Shown here: piece by piece, positions 1-7,831 of the stretch
Numbering within the stretch: the first letter of the stretch is position 1
Layout: every line of letters starts with the position of its first letter
NCBI RefSeq assembly: GCF_900104035.1
Contig: NZ_FNIT01000005.1
Span: 124,001-188,000, forward strand
DNA from: Aureimonas jatrophae
GTDB lineage: Bacteria > Pseudomonadota > Alphaproteobacteria > Rhizobiales > Rhizobiaceae
DNA: 64,000 nucleotides
Direction: 5' to 3'
Position numbers and translations under genes: made by a program
The notes under the pieces: model-generated
What the model was told of the DNA's origin: nothing
The model's input: the letters and a program-made list of their open reading frames with translations, nothing else
Databases searched by the model: none

Positions 1-63
1 GCCGGGCACCTGCGCGAATGCCGGCGACCACAGGAGAGCGAGAAGGACCAGCGCGCGGCGCAT
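1..63 (-). CDS. Exported protein, 5' end only
   Basis: Only the first 21 codons are inside the window; the gene runs off the left edge. The ATG at 61-63 is followed by two arginines, a leucine-rich hydrophobic run and an alanine-x-alanine type ending (AFAQ), which is a Sec signal peptide. It starts 4 bases after the stop of the thiamine-phosphate-synthase-like gene on the same strand, so the two are probably one transcript. The mature protein is not visible, so no function can be given. Confidence 0.6.
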   Translation of the reverse strand, partial: MRRALVLLALLWSPAFAQVPG

Positions 64-67
64 CGGT

Positions 68-730
68 TCAGGCCGCCTGGGCGCGCCGCTGCGCCTCGTC
101 GAACAATCGGTTGGCCTCGGCGACGGCCTGGGCCGGATCGGCGCCCTCACCGAACACGGCGCGGCCCAGCATGACGAACTCCGCTCGGGTCGCGATCGCG
201 GCGGGGAGGGTTTCGAGCGATGCCCCGCCCTGCACGATGCAGGGAATCTCCACGATCTCGGCCCACCACTCCGAAAGATCGAGGTTGCGCGGATGCGGCC
301 CGGCTTCCGTGTCGGCTCCGAGCTTCCCGAACAGAATGTAGTCGGGCATGCGCTCGCCCGCTTCCAGCGCATCGTGCCGGGTGGTGAAGCCGGAAGCCCC
401 GACGATCAGGCGCGGGGAGAAGCGAGCGACCGCCTCGCCGAGCGCCTCCAGGCTGCCGGCACCGGTGTGGAAACCATCCGCCTTGACGCGACCGGCGCAG
501 CGCGTGTCCTCCGCCACGATCGCCGCCGCACCGGCCTCCTGGATCAAGGGCACGAGCGCCTCGCAGAGGTCCTGGAACGCCGCTTCGGACCGCTCGCCCG
601 CCGACAGGACGACCGTCGCGACGTCGCCGGCCTCGAGCGCCGCTCGCAACTGGTCCTCGCCGGCCGGTCCGTCGGGCAGGACGGATGCGTCCAGAACGAG
701 GCGCGGGCGGATGAAGTCTTCGGCGGTCAT
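68..730 (-). CDS. Thiamine phosphate synthase-like protein (ThiE/TenI family)
   Basis: 220 residues, the usual size of a single-domain ThiE/TenI TIM barrel. ThiE joins the pyrimidine and thiazole halves of thiamine. Seen: a DGFHTG segment near residues 85-90 at the position of the ThiE HLG loop, a glycine-rich GGAS phosphate loop near 168-171, and an LGRAVF C-terminal strand near 188. The match to ThiE is partial (the HLG loop is altered), and no other thiamine gene or TPP riboswitch is nearby, so the substrate may differ. The start is ATG at 728-730. It is followed 4 bases downstream by an exported-protein gene. Family assignment is fairly safe; the enzymatic activity is inferred. Confidence 0.7.
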   Translation of the reverse strand: MTAEDFIRPRLVLDASVLPDGPAGEDQLRAALEAGDVATVVLSAGERSEAAFQDLCEALVPLIQEAGAAAIVAEDTRCAGRVKADGFHTGAGSLEALGEAVARFSPRLIVGASGFTTRHDALEAGERMPDYILFGKLGADTEAGPHPRNLDLSEWWAEIVEIPCIVQGGASLETLPAAIATRAEFVMLGRAVFGEGADPAQAVAEANRLFDEAQRRAQAA

Positions 731-951
731 CGGATCCAGTCGGGTCGGGTTCGCGGGCCAAACGGGTCGAAGCTTGCTTCGTGGCCGGGGTCATTTGGCC
801 TAAAGCCCGATTGCGGCGCAACTGCAAGCCGGCGATGCGCGGATCGTGGCCGTTTCCGATAGCGAGGCGCGGACGGTCGAGACCGCCCGCGCCCGGTATC
901 GTCTATCGATGGGCGGCGCCGTTCCCGGCGCCGGCCGAACCGTTCCGCGCC

Positions 952-1125
952 CTAGTCGCGGGACGCCCGCAGGCGTTCGATCTCGTCCTTCAATTGCAGC
1001 TTGCGTCGCTTCAGCTCGCGCATCTCGGCGTCCGTGATCGCAGGCTTGGTATGAGCCGTCGCGATCTCGTCGTCGAGCGCGGAATGGCGCTGTTCCAGGG
1101 TCGCAAGGTGAGCATCCAAGGACAT
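952..1125 (-). CDS. YdcH-family (DUF465) small protein
   Basis: 57 residues. It is a short, highly charged helix pair with the DUF465 pattern: heptad-like leucines, then RELKRRKLQLKDEIERL at the C-terminus. Proteins of this family are small cytoplasmic coiled-coil proteins of unknown role. I start it at the ATG at 1123-1125 because an AAAGGAG ribosome site sits just upstream; a longer reading frame exists but lacks such a site. A second DUF465 gene lies divergently at 1438-1641. The 3' neighbour on this strand is the thiE-like gene, 222 bases away. Confidence 0.8.
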   Translation of the reverse strand: MSLDAHLATLEQRHSALDDEIATAHTKPAITDAEMRELKRRKLQLKDEIERLRASRD

Positions 1126-1437
1126 GTACGAGCTCCTTTGTTGTGGCGTCCGTCCCCGCCTCCCGCACAAGCCGGAACCGGCCCGGACGGAGGAAAGGTG
1201 TCACATAAAGTTTGCACTGTCGAACGAGGTTCAAGCCCGTCTTCCCGTTTCGCCGGCGGGCTGGTAACGGTTGGACGAGTTCTGCGGATGGCAGGCTGCG
1301 CAACCCGTAAGGCCCGACGATACGGGCCCCTCGGCGCGGCAGGCAGCGGTTTCCGTCCGGGATCGCCACGGCCTTTCGGGGCGTGCGATCGCGGCGCGCT
1401 CTCGGGGAGTTGTACGGCGGTGTTCGAGGGGACGTTG
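1126..1437. other. Intergenic region between divergent DUF465 genes
   Basis: 312 bases without a convincing gene. It must hold the promoters of both divergent DUF465 genes. On the minus strand a TTGAAC box lies 18-19 bases before a TTTATG box (around 1206-1236), a possible promoter for the left gene. On the plus side only the GAGGGG ribosome site at 1426-1431 is clear. I see no terminator or repeat. Confidence 0.35.
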
Positions 1438-1641
1438 GTGGCGGATCAGGAACAGGCGGAAATCAGGCTCGCCTTGGCGCGACTGCGCCAGGAGCATGCG
1501 GACTTCGACGCGGCGATCAACGCCATGGAGTCCGTGGGCTGCGACCGGCTGCAGGTCCAGCGCATGAAGAAGAAGAAGCTGATGATCAAGGATCGTCTGC
1601 AGGATCTCGAGGATCAGGTCATTCCGGACATCATCGCGTGA
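1438..1641 (+). CDS. DUF465 family coiled-coil protein
   Basis: 67 residues, with the DUF465 signature [18 protein letters not shown] near the C-terminus. There is no ATG; I choose GTG at 1438 because GAGGGG (1426-1431) lies 6 bases upstream, with TTG at 1435 as the alternative. Its stop overlaps the purE start (GTGA at 1638-1641), so it is translationally coupled to purE-purK. It is a paralogue of the DUF465 gene at 952-1125. Function is unknown in the family; the coupling suggests co-expression with purine synthesis genes but not a purine role. Confidence 0.75.
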   Translation: MADQEQAEIRLALARLRQEHADFDAAINAMESVGCDRLQVQRMKKKKLMIKDRLQDLEDQVIPDIIA

Positions 1642-2129
1642 GCGCCGCTCCCGTCGCGGTGATCATGGGCAGCCAGTCCGATTGGACCACCATGCGCCAT
1701 TGCGCCGACACGCTGGAAGCGCTCGGCATCGCGTTCGAGACGCTGATCGTGTCCGCCCACCGCACGCCCGACCGTCTGGTGCGCTTCGCCACCGGCGCGC
1801 GGGAAGCCGGTTACAAGGTGATCGTGGCGGGCGCGGGCGGCGCGGCCCACCTGCCCGGCATGACGGCGGCCATGACGCCCCTGCCGGTCTTCGGCGTGCC
1901 GGTCGAGAGCCACGCGCTGCGCGGCGAGGACAGCCTCCTGTCGATCGTTCAGATGCCGGCGGGCATTCCGGTCGGAACGCTCGCGATCGGGCGCGCGGGC
2001 GCGGTCAACGCGGCGTTGCTGGCGGCCGCGGTTCTGGCGCTGAGCGACAAGGCCCTGGCCGAGCGTCTCGACGATTGGCGCCGCCGACAATGCGAGGCCG
2101 TCGCGGAGCGCCCGAACCGTGACGTCTGA
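1638..2129 (+). CDS. purE: N5-carboxyaminoimidazole ribonucleotide mutase PurE
   Basis: 163 residues, typical of class I PurE, which converts N5-CAIR to CAIR in de novo purine synthesis. Seen: the GSQSDW substrate loop at residues 11-16, SAHRTP near 41, the [11 protein letters not shown] loop, and PVFGVPVES followed by the [19 protein letters not shown] stretch. The start is GTG at 1638, overlapping the stop of the DUF465 gene. The stop at 2127-2129 overlaps the GTG start of purK at 2119, so purE and purK are coupled, as usual for this two-step pair. Confidence 0.97.
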   Translation: MSAAPVAVIMGSQSDWTTMRHCADTLEALGIAFETLIVSAHRTPDRLVRFATGAREAGYKVIVAGAGGAAHLPGMTAAMTPLPVFGVPVESHALRGEDSLLSIVQMPAGIPVGTLAIGRAGAVNAALLAAAVLALSDKALAERLDDWRRRQCEAVAERPNRDV

Positions 2130-3204
2130 TGCGCTCGAGCCCGGTGCGGCGATCGGCATCGTCGGCGGTGGCCAGCTGGGACGCATGCTCGCCTCGGCTG
2201 CTGCACGCCTTGGCTTCCGAACCCTCGTCCTCGACCCCGATCCGACCTGTCCGGCCGCGCAGCTTGCCAACGAACTGATCCGCGGTGCCTATGACAGCCG
2301 CGAGGGACTGGCCGAGCTCGGACGGCGCACGAGCGTCGTCACCTACGAGTTCGAGAACGTCCCGGTCGAGCCGCTGCGCGCCCTCAGTCGCACCTGCCCG
2401 GTCTTTCCGCCCGTCGAGGCGTTGGAGGTCGCGCAGGACCGGGTGGTCGAAAAGGCCTTTCTGAACGGCATCGGTATCGCGACCGCTCCCTGGCGCGCGG
2501 TGGACGATGCGGCGGAACTCGCCCATGCCCATCTCGACCTCGGCACCGACACGATCCTGAAGACGCGCCGTCTCGGCTACGACGGCAAGGGCCAGGCGAC
2601 GATCCGACGCGACGCGCTGACCGACGGCGCGTTTGAGAGTCTCGGCGCCGTTCCCGCGATCCTGGAAGGCCGTGTGCCCTTCGAGCGCGAAATCTCGGTG
2701 ATCGCGGCCCGCAGCCGCTCCGGCGAGGTGGTTGCCTTTGATCCGGCCGAGAACCGCCACGGAGCGGGCATCCTGCGACGTTCGACGGTTCCAGCCACCA
2801 TCTCGGCCCCGGTGAGGGCTGCGGCCGTCGAGACCGCCGGCCGCATCCTCGATCGACTGGGCTATGTCGGCGTCATCGGCGTCGAGTTCTTCGTGGCAGA
2901 CGGCGAACGCCTTCTCGTCAACGAGATCGCGCCGCGCGTCCACAATTCAGGGCACTGGACCGAGGCGGCCTGCTGCGTTTCGCAGTTCGAGCAGCATATC
3001 CGCGCCGTGGCCGGACTGCCGCTCGGCTCGGGCACGCGGCACTCCGACTGCGTGATGGAGAATCTGATCGGCGACGAGGTGCGGCGCGCAGCGGCGCTGC
3101 TGGCGGAACCCGACGTGATGCTGACGCTCTACGGCAAGGCCGAGGCGCGGCCCGGACGCAAGATGGGCCACTGGACCCGCCTTCTGCCCCTGTCACGAGC
3201 CTGA
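2119..3204 (+). CDS. purK: N5-carboxyaminoimidazole ribonucleotide synthase PurK
   Basis: 361 residues, an ATP-grasp enzyme that carboxylates AIR with bicarbonate to give N5-CAIR, the substrate of PurE. Seen: an N-terminal [12 protein letters not shown] nucleotide-fold start, a central [12 protein letters not shown] segment (ATP-grasp lysine loop), [26 protein letters not shown] (metal and phosphate site), and a C-terminal [16 protein letters not shown] domain. The start is GTG at 2119, 11 bases inside purE; no ATG is in frame nearby. No clear terminator follows; a strong promoter for rpmJ begins 29 bases after the stop. Confidence 0.97.
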   Translation: MTSDALEPGAAIGIVGGGQLGRMLASAAARLGFRTLVLDPDPTCPAAQLANELIRGAYDSREGLAELGRRTSVVTYEFENVPVEPLRALSRTCPVFPPVEALEVAQDRVVEKAFLNGIGIATAPWRAVDDAAELAHAHLDLGTDTILKTRRLGYDGKGQATIRRDALTDGAFESLGAVPAILEGRVPFEREISVIAARSRSGEVVAFDPAENRHGAGILRRSTVPATISAPVRAAAVETAGRILDRLGYVGVIGVEFFVADGERLLVNEIAPRVHNSGHWTEAACCVSQFEQHIRAVAGLPLGSGTRHSDCVMENLIGDEVRRAAALLAEPDVMLTLYGKAEARPGRKMGHWTRLLPLSRA

Positions 3205-3232
3205 TTTCCGGGCTGCCGCGAGGGCGGACCGG

Positions 3233-3260
3233 TTGACAGGACCGCGCTCTCGCTTGTATC
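3233..3260 (+). promoter_or_regulatory. Likely sigma70 promoter of rpmJ
   Basis: TTGACA at 3233-3238 and TGTATC at 3255-3260, separated by 16 bases. The perfect -35 box and the position 99 bases before the rpmJ ATG support it; the -10 box is weaker. Confidence 0.55.
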
Positions 3261-3358
3261 GAACGCCCAGGTCGCGCGCCTTGTCCGAGGCGCGTTTTTT
3301 GTTGAGCGGCGCGGGCGTTTTCGCATCCGAACGTCGCAGCCACCGACGGTCGAGAGCC

Positions 3359-3484
3359 ATGAAGATCAAGAATTCGCTGAAGTCGCTGAAGGGCCGCCAT
3401 CGGGCCAACCGCATGGTTCGCCGCAAGGGCCGCATCTACATCATCAACAAGGAAGCCCCGCGCTACAAGGCGCGCCAGGGCTGA
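3359..3484 (+). CDS. rpmJ: 50S ribosomal protein L36 (bL36)
   Basis: 41 residues: [20 protein letters not shown] then [21 protein letters not shown]. This is the cysteine-free (zinc-free) L36 form usual in Alphaproteobacteria, a structural protein of the large subunit. The ATG at 3359 begins exactly at the family start. It is a single gene behind its own promoter, which fits the common isolated location of rpmJ in this order. It is too short to be found reliably by length, but the sequence is diagnostic. Confidence 0.97.
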   Translation: MKIKNSLKSLKGRHRANRMVRRKGRIYIINKEAPRYKARQG

Positions 3485-3569
3485 GGACCGTCCCGGCCGC
3501 GCCGCGGCCCGTGGCTCACCCGACATTTTGTGCTGGACGGCGCGCTGGGAGGCGATAACCTCGTCTCCC

Positions 3570-4187
3570 ATGCGCGCCTTTTCTTTTGTCTTCGCCGCCT
3601 GCCTTGTCGCCGGTCCCCCCGTCCAGGCGCAAACCCCGGGCAGCCCATCGCCCCCGCCCGGCCCCGTGGAAGTCGCTCCAGTGCTTCCCGAGCCCGAGCC
3701 GAGCCGTCGCGAACGCCTCGACACCCTGTTCGCGGAGTTGAAGCGGGAACCCGAGACCGACAAGGCCAAGACCATCGCCGACCGTATCCAGGCGCTCTGG
3801 TCGCAAAGCGACAGCGCGACGGTGGATCTCCTGATGGACCGGAGTGCGACCGCGATCGGGAAGAAGGACGAGGCGGCGGCGCTCGACCTTCTGGATCAGG
3901 TCATCGTGCTCGAACCCGATTACGCCGAAGGCTGGAATCGACGTGCCACGCTGCACTACGCGGCGAACCGTTACGGCGCCTCCATGCGCGACGTCGAGGA
4001 GGTCCTGAAGCGCGAGCCCCGGCACTTCGGGGCCTTGATGGGCCTGGGCGCCATGCAGGAGGAACTGGGCCGCAACCGGCAGGCGCTCGACACCTTCTCG
4101 CGCGCGCTCTCGGTCTACCCGGCGCTGAAAGCCGCGCAGGACGCGGTCCTGCGCATCTCCGACGAACTGGCGGGACAGCCGGCCTGA
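3570..4187 (+). CDS. Exported tetratricopeptide-repeat protein
   Basis: 205 residues. Starting at the ATG at 3570 gives a signal peptide (hydrophobic FSFVFAACLVAGPPVQA, cleavage near residue 21), then a proline-rich linker and alpha-helical TPR motifs. The clearest pairs are EAAALDLLDQVIVLEPDYAEGW and the next units with NRRATLHYAANRYGASMRDV and LGRNRQALDTFSRAL. TPR proteins act as scaffolds; a periplasmic location is inferred from the signal peptide. It follows rpmJ by 85 bases and converges on pyk (35 bases apart). No specific function can be assigned. Confidence 0.8.
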   Translation: MRAFSFVFAACLVAGPPVQAQTPGSPSPPPGPVEVAPVLPEPEPSRRERLDTLFAELKREPETDKAKTIADRIQALWSQSDSATVDLLMDRSATAIGKKDEAAALDLLDQVIVLEPDYAEGWNRRATLHYAANRYGASMRDVEEVLKREPRHFGALMGLGAMQEELGRNRQALDTFSRALSVYPALKAAQDAVLRISDELAGQPA

Positions 4188-4221
4188 CCGCCGATGCGGA
4201 CCGACCGGCCGTTCCTGTGTC

Positions 4222-5658
4222 TCAGATCGAGCTGAGACCGTCGGATCCGATATAGGCGATGCGGATCATGTTGGTGGCGCCTGGCGTGCGCAACGGCACG
4301 CCGGCCGTGACGATGATGCGCTCGCCGGCGCGTGCGATCCCCTGCTGGACCGCGATGCGGCATGCCTTGTCCACCATCTCGTCGAGATCGGTCGCGTCCT
4401 CCGTGTGGACGCAGTCGAGACCCCAGGCGAGCGTCAGGCGGCGGGTCGTGCCGAGGATCGGCGACAGCGCGATGATCGGGATCTGCGGGCGCTCGCGCGC
4501 GGTGCGCAGGCCCGTCGTGCCGGTCGCGGTGTAGGTGACGATCGCCGCCACGTTCAGCGTCTCGGCGATCTGTCGGGCGGCCAGCGACACGGCATCCGCA
4601 CCCGTGGCTTCCGCAGCCGGACGCTGGGCGAAGATGATGCCGGGATACAGGGGGTCCTTCTCCACCTCGCGCGCGATGCGGTCCATCGTGGCGACCGCCT
4701 CGACCGGGTAGTCGCCGGACGCCGATTCCGCCGACAGCATGACGGCGTCGGCGCCCTCGAACACGGCGATCGACACGTCGGACACCTCGGCGCGGGTCGG
4801 CACCGGCGCGGTGATCATGGATTCCAGCATCTGCGTCGCGACGACCACCGGCTTGCCGGCGCGCCGGGCCAGACGTGTCATGCGCTTCTGGATGCCGGGA
4901 ACCTGCTCCAGCGGCATCTCGACGCCGAGATCGCCGCGCGCCACCATGATCGCGTCGGACAGTTCGATGATCTCGTCGAGGCGTTCCACCGCCTGCGGCT
5001 TCTCGATCTTGGACATCAGGCCGGCGCGGCCGCGCGAGACCTTGCGCGCCTCGGCCAGATCCTCGGGGCGCTGGATGAAGGACAGCGCGATCCAGTCGAC
5101 GTTCTCAGCCAGAACCGCGTCGAGGTCGCGACGATCCTTTTCGGTCAGCGCGCCGGTGGCCAGCGTCGTATCGGGAAGCGACACGCCCTTGCGGTCCGAG
5201 ATGCGCGTTCCGGCCACCACGCGGCAGCGGATCGAGCGCCCATCTGCGGCCACCGCCACGAGTTGCAGCTTGCCGTCGTCGATCAGCAGCCGGTGACCCG
5301 GCTGGACGGCCTCCAGGATCTCGGGATGGGGCAGGAAGACACGGCTTGCGTTGCCGGGCTCGGGGTTGTCGTCGAGCGTGATCTCGTCGCCCACATGCAG
5401 ATCGACCTTGCCGTCCACGAACTTGCCGACGCGCAGCTTCGGTCCCTGCAGATCGGCGAGGATCGCGATCGGATGGCCGACGGCCGCCTCCACGCGACGG
5501 ATACGCGCGACGGTCTCGCGCATCGTGTCGTGGTCGGCGTGGCTCATGTTGATGCGGAAGACGTCGGCGCCCGCCTCGTGCAGCTTGCGGATCATCGCCT
5601 CATCGTTGGAGGCGGGCCCAAGGGTCGCGAGAATCTTGACGCGGCGGTTGCGTTTCAT
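4222..5658 (-). CDS. pyk: Pyruvate kinase
   Basis: 478 residues, full length. It converts phosphoenolpyruvate and ADP to pyruvate and ATP in glycolysis. Seen: KILATLGPASND at the start, FRINMSHADHD (substrate-binding arginine and asparagine), LADLQGPKLRVG, the active-site block MSKIEKPQAVERLDEII (catalytic lysine and magnesium-binding glutamate), MVARGDLGVEMPLEQVP, ATQMLESMI and a C-terminal allosteric domain. The ATG overlaps the stop of the DUF1036 gene by 4 bases, so the two are translationally coupled, an arrangement I know from rhizobia. Confidence 0.98.
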   Translation of the reverse strand: MKRNRRVKILATLGPASNDEAMIRKLHEAGADVFRINMSHADHDTMRETVARIRRVEAAVGHPIAILADLQGPKLRVGKFVDGKVDLHVGDEITLDDNPEPGNASRVFLPHPEILEAVQPGHRLLIDDGKLQLVAVAADGRSIRCRVVAGTRISDRKGVSLPDTTLATGALTEKDRRDLDAVLAENVDWIALSFIQRPEDLAEARKVSRGRAGLMSKIEKPQAVERLDEIIELSDAIMVARGDLGVEMPLEQVPGIQKRMTRLARRAGKPVVVATQMLESMITAPVPTRAEVSDVSIAVFEGADAVMLSAESASGDYPVEAVATMDRIAREVEKDPLYPGIIFAQRPAAEATGADAVSLAARQIAETLNVAAIVTYTATGTTGLRTARERPQIPIIALSPILGTTRRLTLAWGLDCVHTEDATDLDEMVDKACRIAVQQGIARAGERIIVTAGVPLRTPGATNMIRIAYIGSDGLSSI

Positions 5659-6119
5659 GGTTGCTCGGCACCTTCACGGGGAGATTCGGTCAACTGAACC
5701 ATCCAGCTGCCCTGTCCGCCGGTGTCATACTCCCGGAAGCCCATCTTCTGGAACCCACGGGCGAAGCAATCCTTCACGCCGACGATCTTGAACTCGTTTT
5801 CGGCGATGCAGAGGTCGACCGTTCCAGCCCAGCGACCCAATCCCTCGGCGTCCTCGGCGTAGAGATAGTAGTAGCGCGAGTTCAGTTCGCCCTCGACCAC
5901 GGAGCGGCAGGTGGTCGCCGGGATGCGCCACCAGCCTTCCGACACCCAGCCCTCGGCGGTGCGTTGGCCGACCGCGACACCGACCAGCGTCTGCGTGCCG
6001 TTGCAGACGCGGAAGTCGGCATGCGCCTCGTCGGGAGCGACGAACGACAGAAGGCCTCCCGCCAGAACGGCGCCCAGCGCCAAAGCAGGCAAGCGGCGGA
6101 ACGGGGGAGCGGCGGGCAT
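5655..6119 (-). CDS. DUF1036 exported protein
   Basis: 154 residues. A signal peptide (residues 1 to about 35, ending EAHADF) is followed by a DUF1036 domain: FRVCNGTQTLVGVAVGQ, GWWRIPATTC and a cysteine-containing C-terminal half. The family consists of small periplasmic proteins with a beta-rich fold and conserved cysteines; no function is established. The start ATG at 6117-6119 has a GAGGA site upstream. It is coupled to pyk by an ATGA overlap. Confidence 0.9.
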   Translation of the reverse strand: MPAAPPFRRLPALALGAVLAGGLLSFVAPDEAHADFRVCNGTQTLVGVAVGQRTAEGWVSEGWWRIPATTCRSVVEGELNSRYYYLYAEDAEGLGRWAGTVDLCIAENEFKIVGVKDCFARGFQKMGFREYDTGGQGSWMVQLTESPREGAEQP

Positions 6120-6307
6120 GGGCAGTCCTCGTCTGACGGCTGGGCGTTGATCGCTCTTCTGCCATAGAGCCGAACCGGGGCAAAGCATGGCGAAGCGCCT
6201 CGCCATCGCCGCCAAACGCACCGGCGATCGGCCGCCACTTGCTTGCGCCCTGCCCTGGCCGCGCCGATATGGCGGGAACCGGAACCCGCCACGCCAGGAG
6301 ACGCACC

Positions 6308-6622
6308 ATGTCCGACGACCATCAGCGGCGAATCGAACTCGAGGCGGCCGTGTTCCGCCGATTGCGCGATCACCTGCGCGAGCGCACCGACGTGCAGAAC
6401 CTCGACCTGATGAACCTGGCGGGCTTCTGCCGCAACTGCCTGTCGAACTGGTACGCGGACGCCGCCAGAGCGGACGGCGGCACGCCGATCGAAAAGGAAG
6501 ACGCGCGTCAGATCGTCTACGGCATGCCCTATGGCGAGTGGCGCGAGCGCTATCAGCGCGAAGCGAGCCCCGAGGCGCTGGTGGCCTTCGAGCAGGCGAA
6601 GCCGCATGACGAGTCGCGCTAA
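6308..6622 (+). CDS. DUF1244 domain protein
   Basis: 104 residues. The DUF1244 hallmark is present: LMNLAGFCRNCLSNWY with two cysteines three apart near residue 40, followed by IVYGMPYGEWRERYQ. The family is small, helical and of unknown function; the conserved cysteines suggest a metal or thiol role, which is inference only. It starts at ATG 6308 and is followed 105 bases later by gapR on the same strand. DUF1036, DUF1244 and DUF2312 genes near pyk are a recurrent alphaproteobacterial neighbourhood. Confidence 0.9.
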   Translation: MSDDHQRRIELEAAVFRRLRDHLRERTDVQNLDLMNLAGFCRNCLSNWYADAARADGGTPIEKEDARQIVYGMPYGEWRERYQREASPEALVAFEQAKPHDESR

Positions 6623-6727
6623 CGGAGCGGAAACCATTCCGGGGCATCAAAGGGGATAAGGACGCGTCGGCGCTTGCCAATCGTCCCACCCCTTCGGCCG
6701 TGCCCGGCCCTATCGAGGAATCGCCCC

Positions 6728-6979
6728 ATGTCGAACGCCACCGAGGAAGTCGCACAGGACCAGCTTCGCTCCTTCGTCGAGCGCATCGAGCGCCTCGAAG
6801 AGGAGAAGAAGACGATCAGCGACGACATCAAGGACGTCTATGCCGAAGCCAAGGGGACGGGCTTCGACATCAAGGTGCTGCGCAAGGTGATCTCGTTGCG
6901 CAAGCAGGATGCCAACGAGCGGCAGGAGCAGGAGGCGATCCTCGACCTCTACCTCCAGGCGCTCGGCATGATGAATTGA
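6728..6979 (+). CDS. gapR: GapR family nucleoid-associated protein (DUF2312)
   Basis: 83 residues matching the DUF2312/GapR family end to end: a long N-terminal helix ([19 protein letters not shown]), then [20 protein letters not shown] and KVISLRKQD. In Caulobacter GapR binds overtwisted, AT-rich DNA ahead of replication forks and RNA polymerase and stimulates topoisomerases. The start ATG at 6728 matches the family. A strong bidirectional terminator follows. gyrB and dnaA are elsewhere in the window but not in this operon. Confidence 0.93.
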   Translation: MSNATEEVAQDQLRSFVERIERLEEEKKTISDDIKDVYAEAKGTGFDIKVLRKVISLRKQDANERQEQEAILDLYLQALGMMN

Positions 6980-6997
6980 CCGAACGCGTTCCAGGAT

Positions 6998-7030
6998 ACG
7001 AAAACGGGCGCCATCGGCGCCCGTTTTCGT
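6998..7030. terminator. Bidirectional rho-independent terminator
   Basis: A perfect 15-base-pair inverted repeat: ACGAAAACGGGCGCC at 6998-7012 and its complement at 7016-7030, with a 3-base loop. T-rich arms on both strands let it terminate gapR from the left and mucR from the right. Confidence 0.9.
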
Positions 7031-7045
7031 ATGGGGTGACGGTCG

Positions 7046-7477
7046 TCAGCCCCGACCGGCCCGGCGGCGCTTGTGGCCGAGGCCCATCTGCTTGGCGAGG
7101 CGCGAACGCGCCGCCGCGTAGTTGGGGGCCACCATGGGGTAGTCGGCCGGAAGGTCCCACCGCTCGCGATACTCCTCGGGCGTGAGGTTGTAGTGCGTCA
7201 TGAGGTGGCGCTTGAGCGACTTGAACTTCTTCCCGTCCTCCAGGCACACGATGTAGTCGTCGGTAACGGACTTCTTGACCGGAACGGCGGGGCGCGGCTT
7301 CTCCGGCTCCGGTGCGACAGGCTCCGGACCGGCACGGTCGAGCGCGGCGTAGACGTCCTTGATCAGGGTCGGAAGATCCGACATGGGCAGCGAGTTGTGG
7401 CTGACATAGGCCGCCACGACATCGGCCGTCAGCTCCATCAGCGCGTCACGCCCGTCCGTGGTGTCGATCGTATCCAT
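7046..7477 (-). CDS. mucR: MucR/Ros family zinc-finger transcriptional regulator
   Basis: 143 residues. The N-terminal oligomerisation region ([19 protein letters not shown]) is followed by a proline-rich linker and a prokaryotic zinc finger, with the CxxD...H...H ligands visible in [18 protein letters not shown], then [12 protein letters not shown]. MucR proteins are H-NS-like global repressors binding AT-rich DNA; they control exopolysaccharide, motility, virulence and cell-cycle genes in this order. The ATG at 7475-7477 has AAAGGAA upstream; a longer frame lacks one. The long AT-richer upstream region fits autoregulation. Confidence 0.95.
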   Translation of the reverse strand: MDTIDTTDGRDALMELTADVVAAYVSHNSLPMSDLPTLIKDVYAALDRAGPEPVAPEPEKPRPAVPVKKSVTDDYIVCLEDGKKFKSLKRHLMTHYNLTPEEYRERWDLPADYPMVAPNYAAARSRLAKQMGLGHKRRRAGRG

Positions 7478-7607
7478 GAGTGTTCCTTTACGGCGACGGC
7501 GCTGCAGCGCCGTGCGGTGCTGCGCATGCAGGTCTCGAGCGCATCGGGGTGCGGTCTCGAGACGGCGGTCTCGCGACAACGCAAGACGGACATCGAATTC
7601 CGCAAGA

Positions 7608-7635
7608 CATGTAAGAGGGAGATACTTTGTGTCAA
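7608..7635 (-). promoter_or_regulatory. Candidate mucR promoter
   Basis: On the minus strand TTGACA (7635-7630) is followed after 16 bases by TACATG (7613-7608). The -35 box is perfect, the -10 box poor. The transcript would have a leader of about 120 bases before the mucR ATG. Confidence 0.4.
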
Positions 7636-7661
7636 CTGTTGGGCTCTGACGCCCCGTCCAC

Positions 7662-7677
7662 AGATACCGTGGTATCT
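7662..7677. promoter_or_regulatory. Perfect inverted repeat upstream of mucR
   Basis: AGATACC, a 2-base GT spacer, then GGTATCT. The 7-base arms are perfect. It lies 27 bases upstream of the candidate mucR -35 box, a position compatible with an operator. The binding protein is unknown. Confidence 0.4.
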
Positions 7678-7776
7678 TTCACGTGTCCGGCAAACAACCG
7701 GTAGTTTTAAGAAGCTTGGAGTAGCACCGCTGGAACCGGCGCGATCCGCCGAACTCGCCAAGTCCGGTGCCGAAAC

Positions 7777-7807
7777 GAAAAGGCCCGCTGCACGAGTCAG
7801 CGGGCCC
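7777..7807 (-). terminator. Rho-independent terminator of the DUF882 gene
   Basis: Stem GGCCCGCTG (7782-7790) with its complement at 7798-7806 and a 7-base loop. Read on the minus strand it is followed by TTTT. It lies 25 bases after the DUF882 stop. Confidence 0.85.
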
Positions 7808-7831
7808 ATGGATCACGACGGCATGCGACGG

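Larger units (their letters stand above)
7478..7831. other. Intergenic region upstream of mucR
   Basis: 354 bases between the DUF882 gene and mucR, both on the minus strand. It holds the DUF882 terminator (7777-7807), a perfect inverted repeat at 7662-7677 and a candidate mucR promoter at 7608-7635. The middle (about 7590-7720) is distinctly more AT-rich than neighbouring genes, as expected for a MucR-regulated region. Confidence 0.6.

Noticed and set aside
68..730. A TPP riboswitch for the thiE-like gene
   Set aside because: The upstream 731-951 region shows no thi-box-like conserved sequence.
1126..1437. Short frames in the DUF465 divergent region as extra genes
   Set aside because: Arg/Pro/Gly-rich composition, no ribosome sites, and overlap with expected promoters.
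3530..3545. A 16-base identical sequence (GTGCTGGACGGCGCGC) also at 19026-19041, each just before an exported-protein gene
   Set aside because: A GC-rich 16-mer shared once in 64 kb is near chance expectation, and the flanks do not match.
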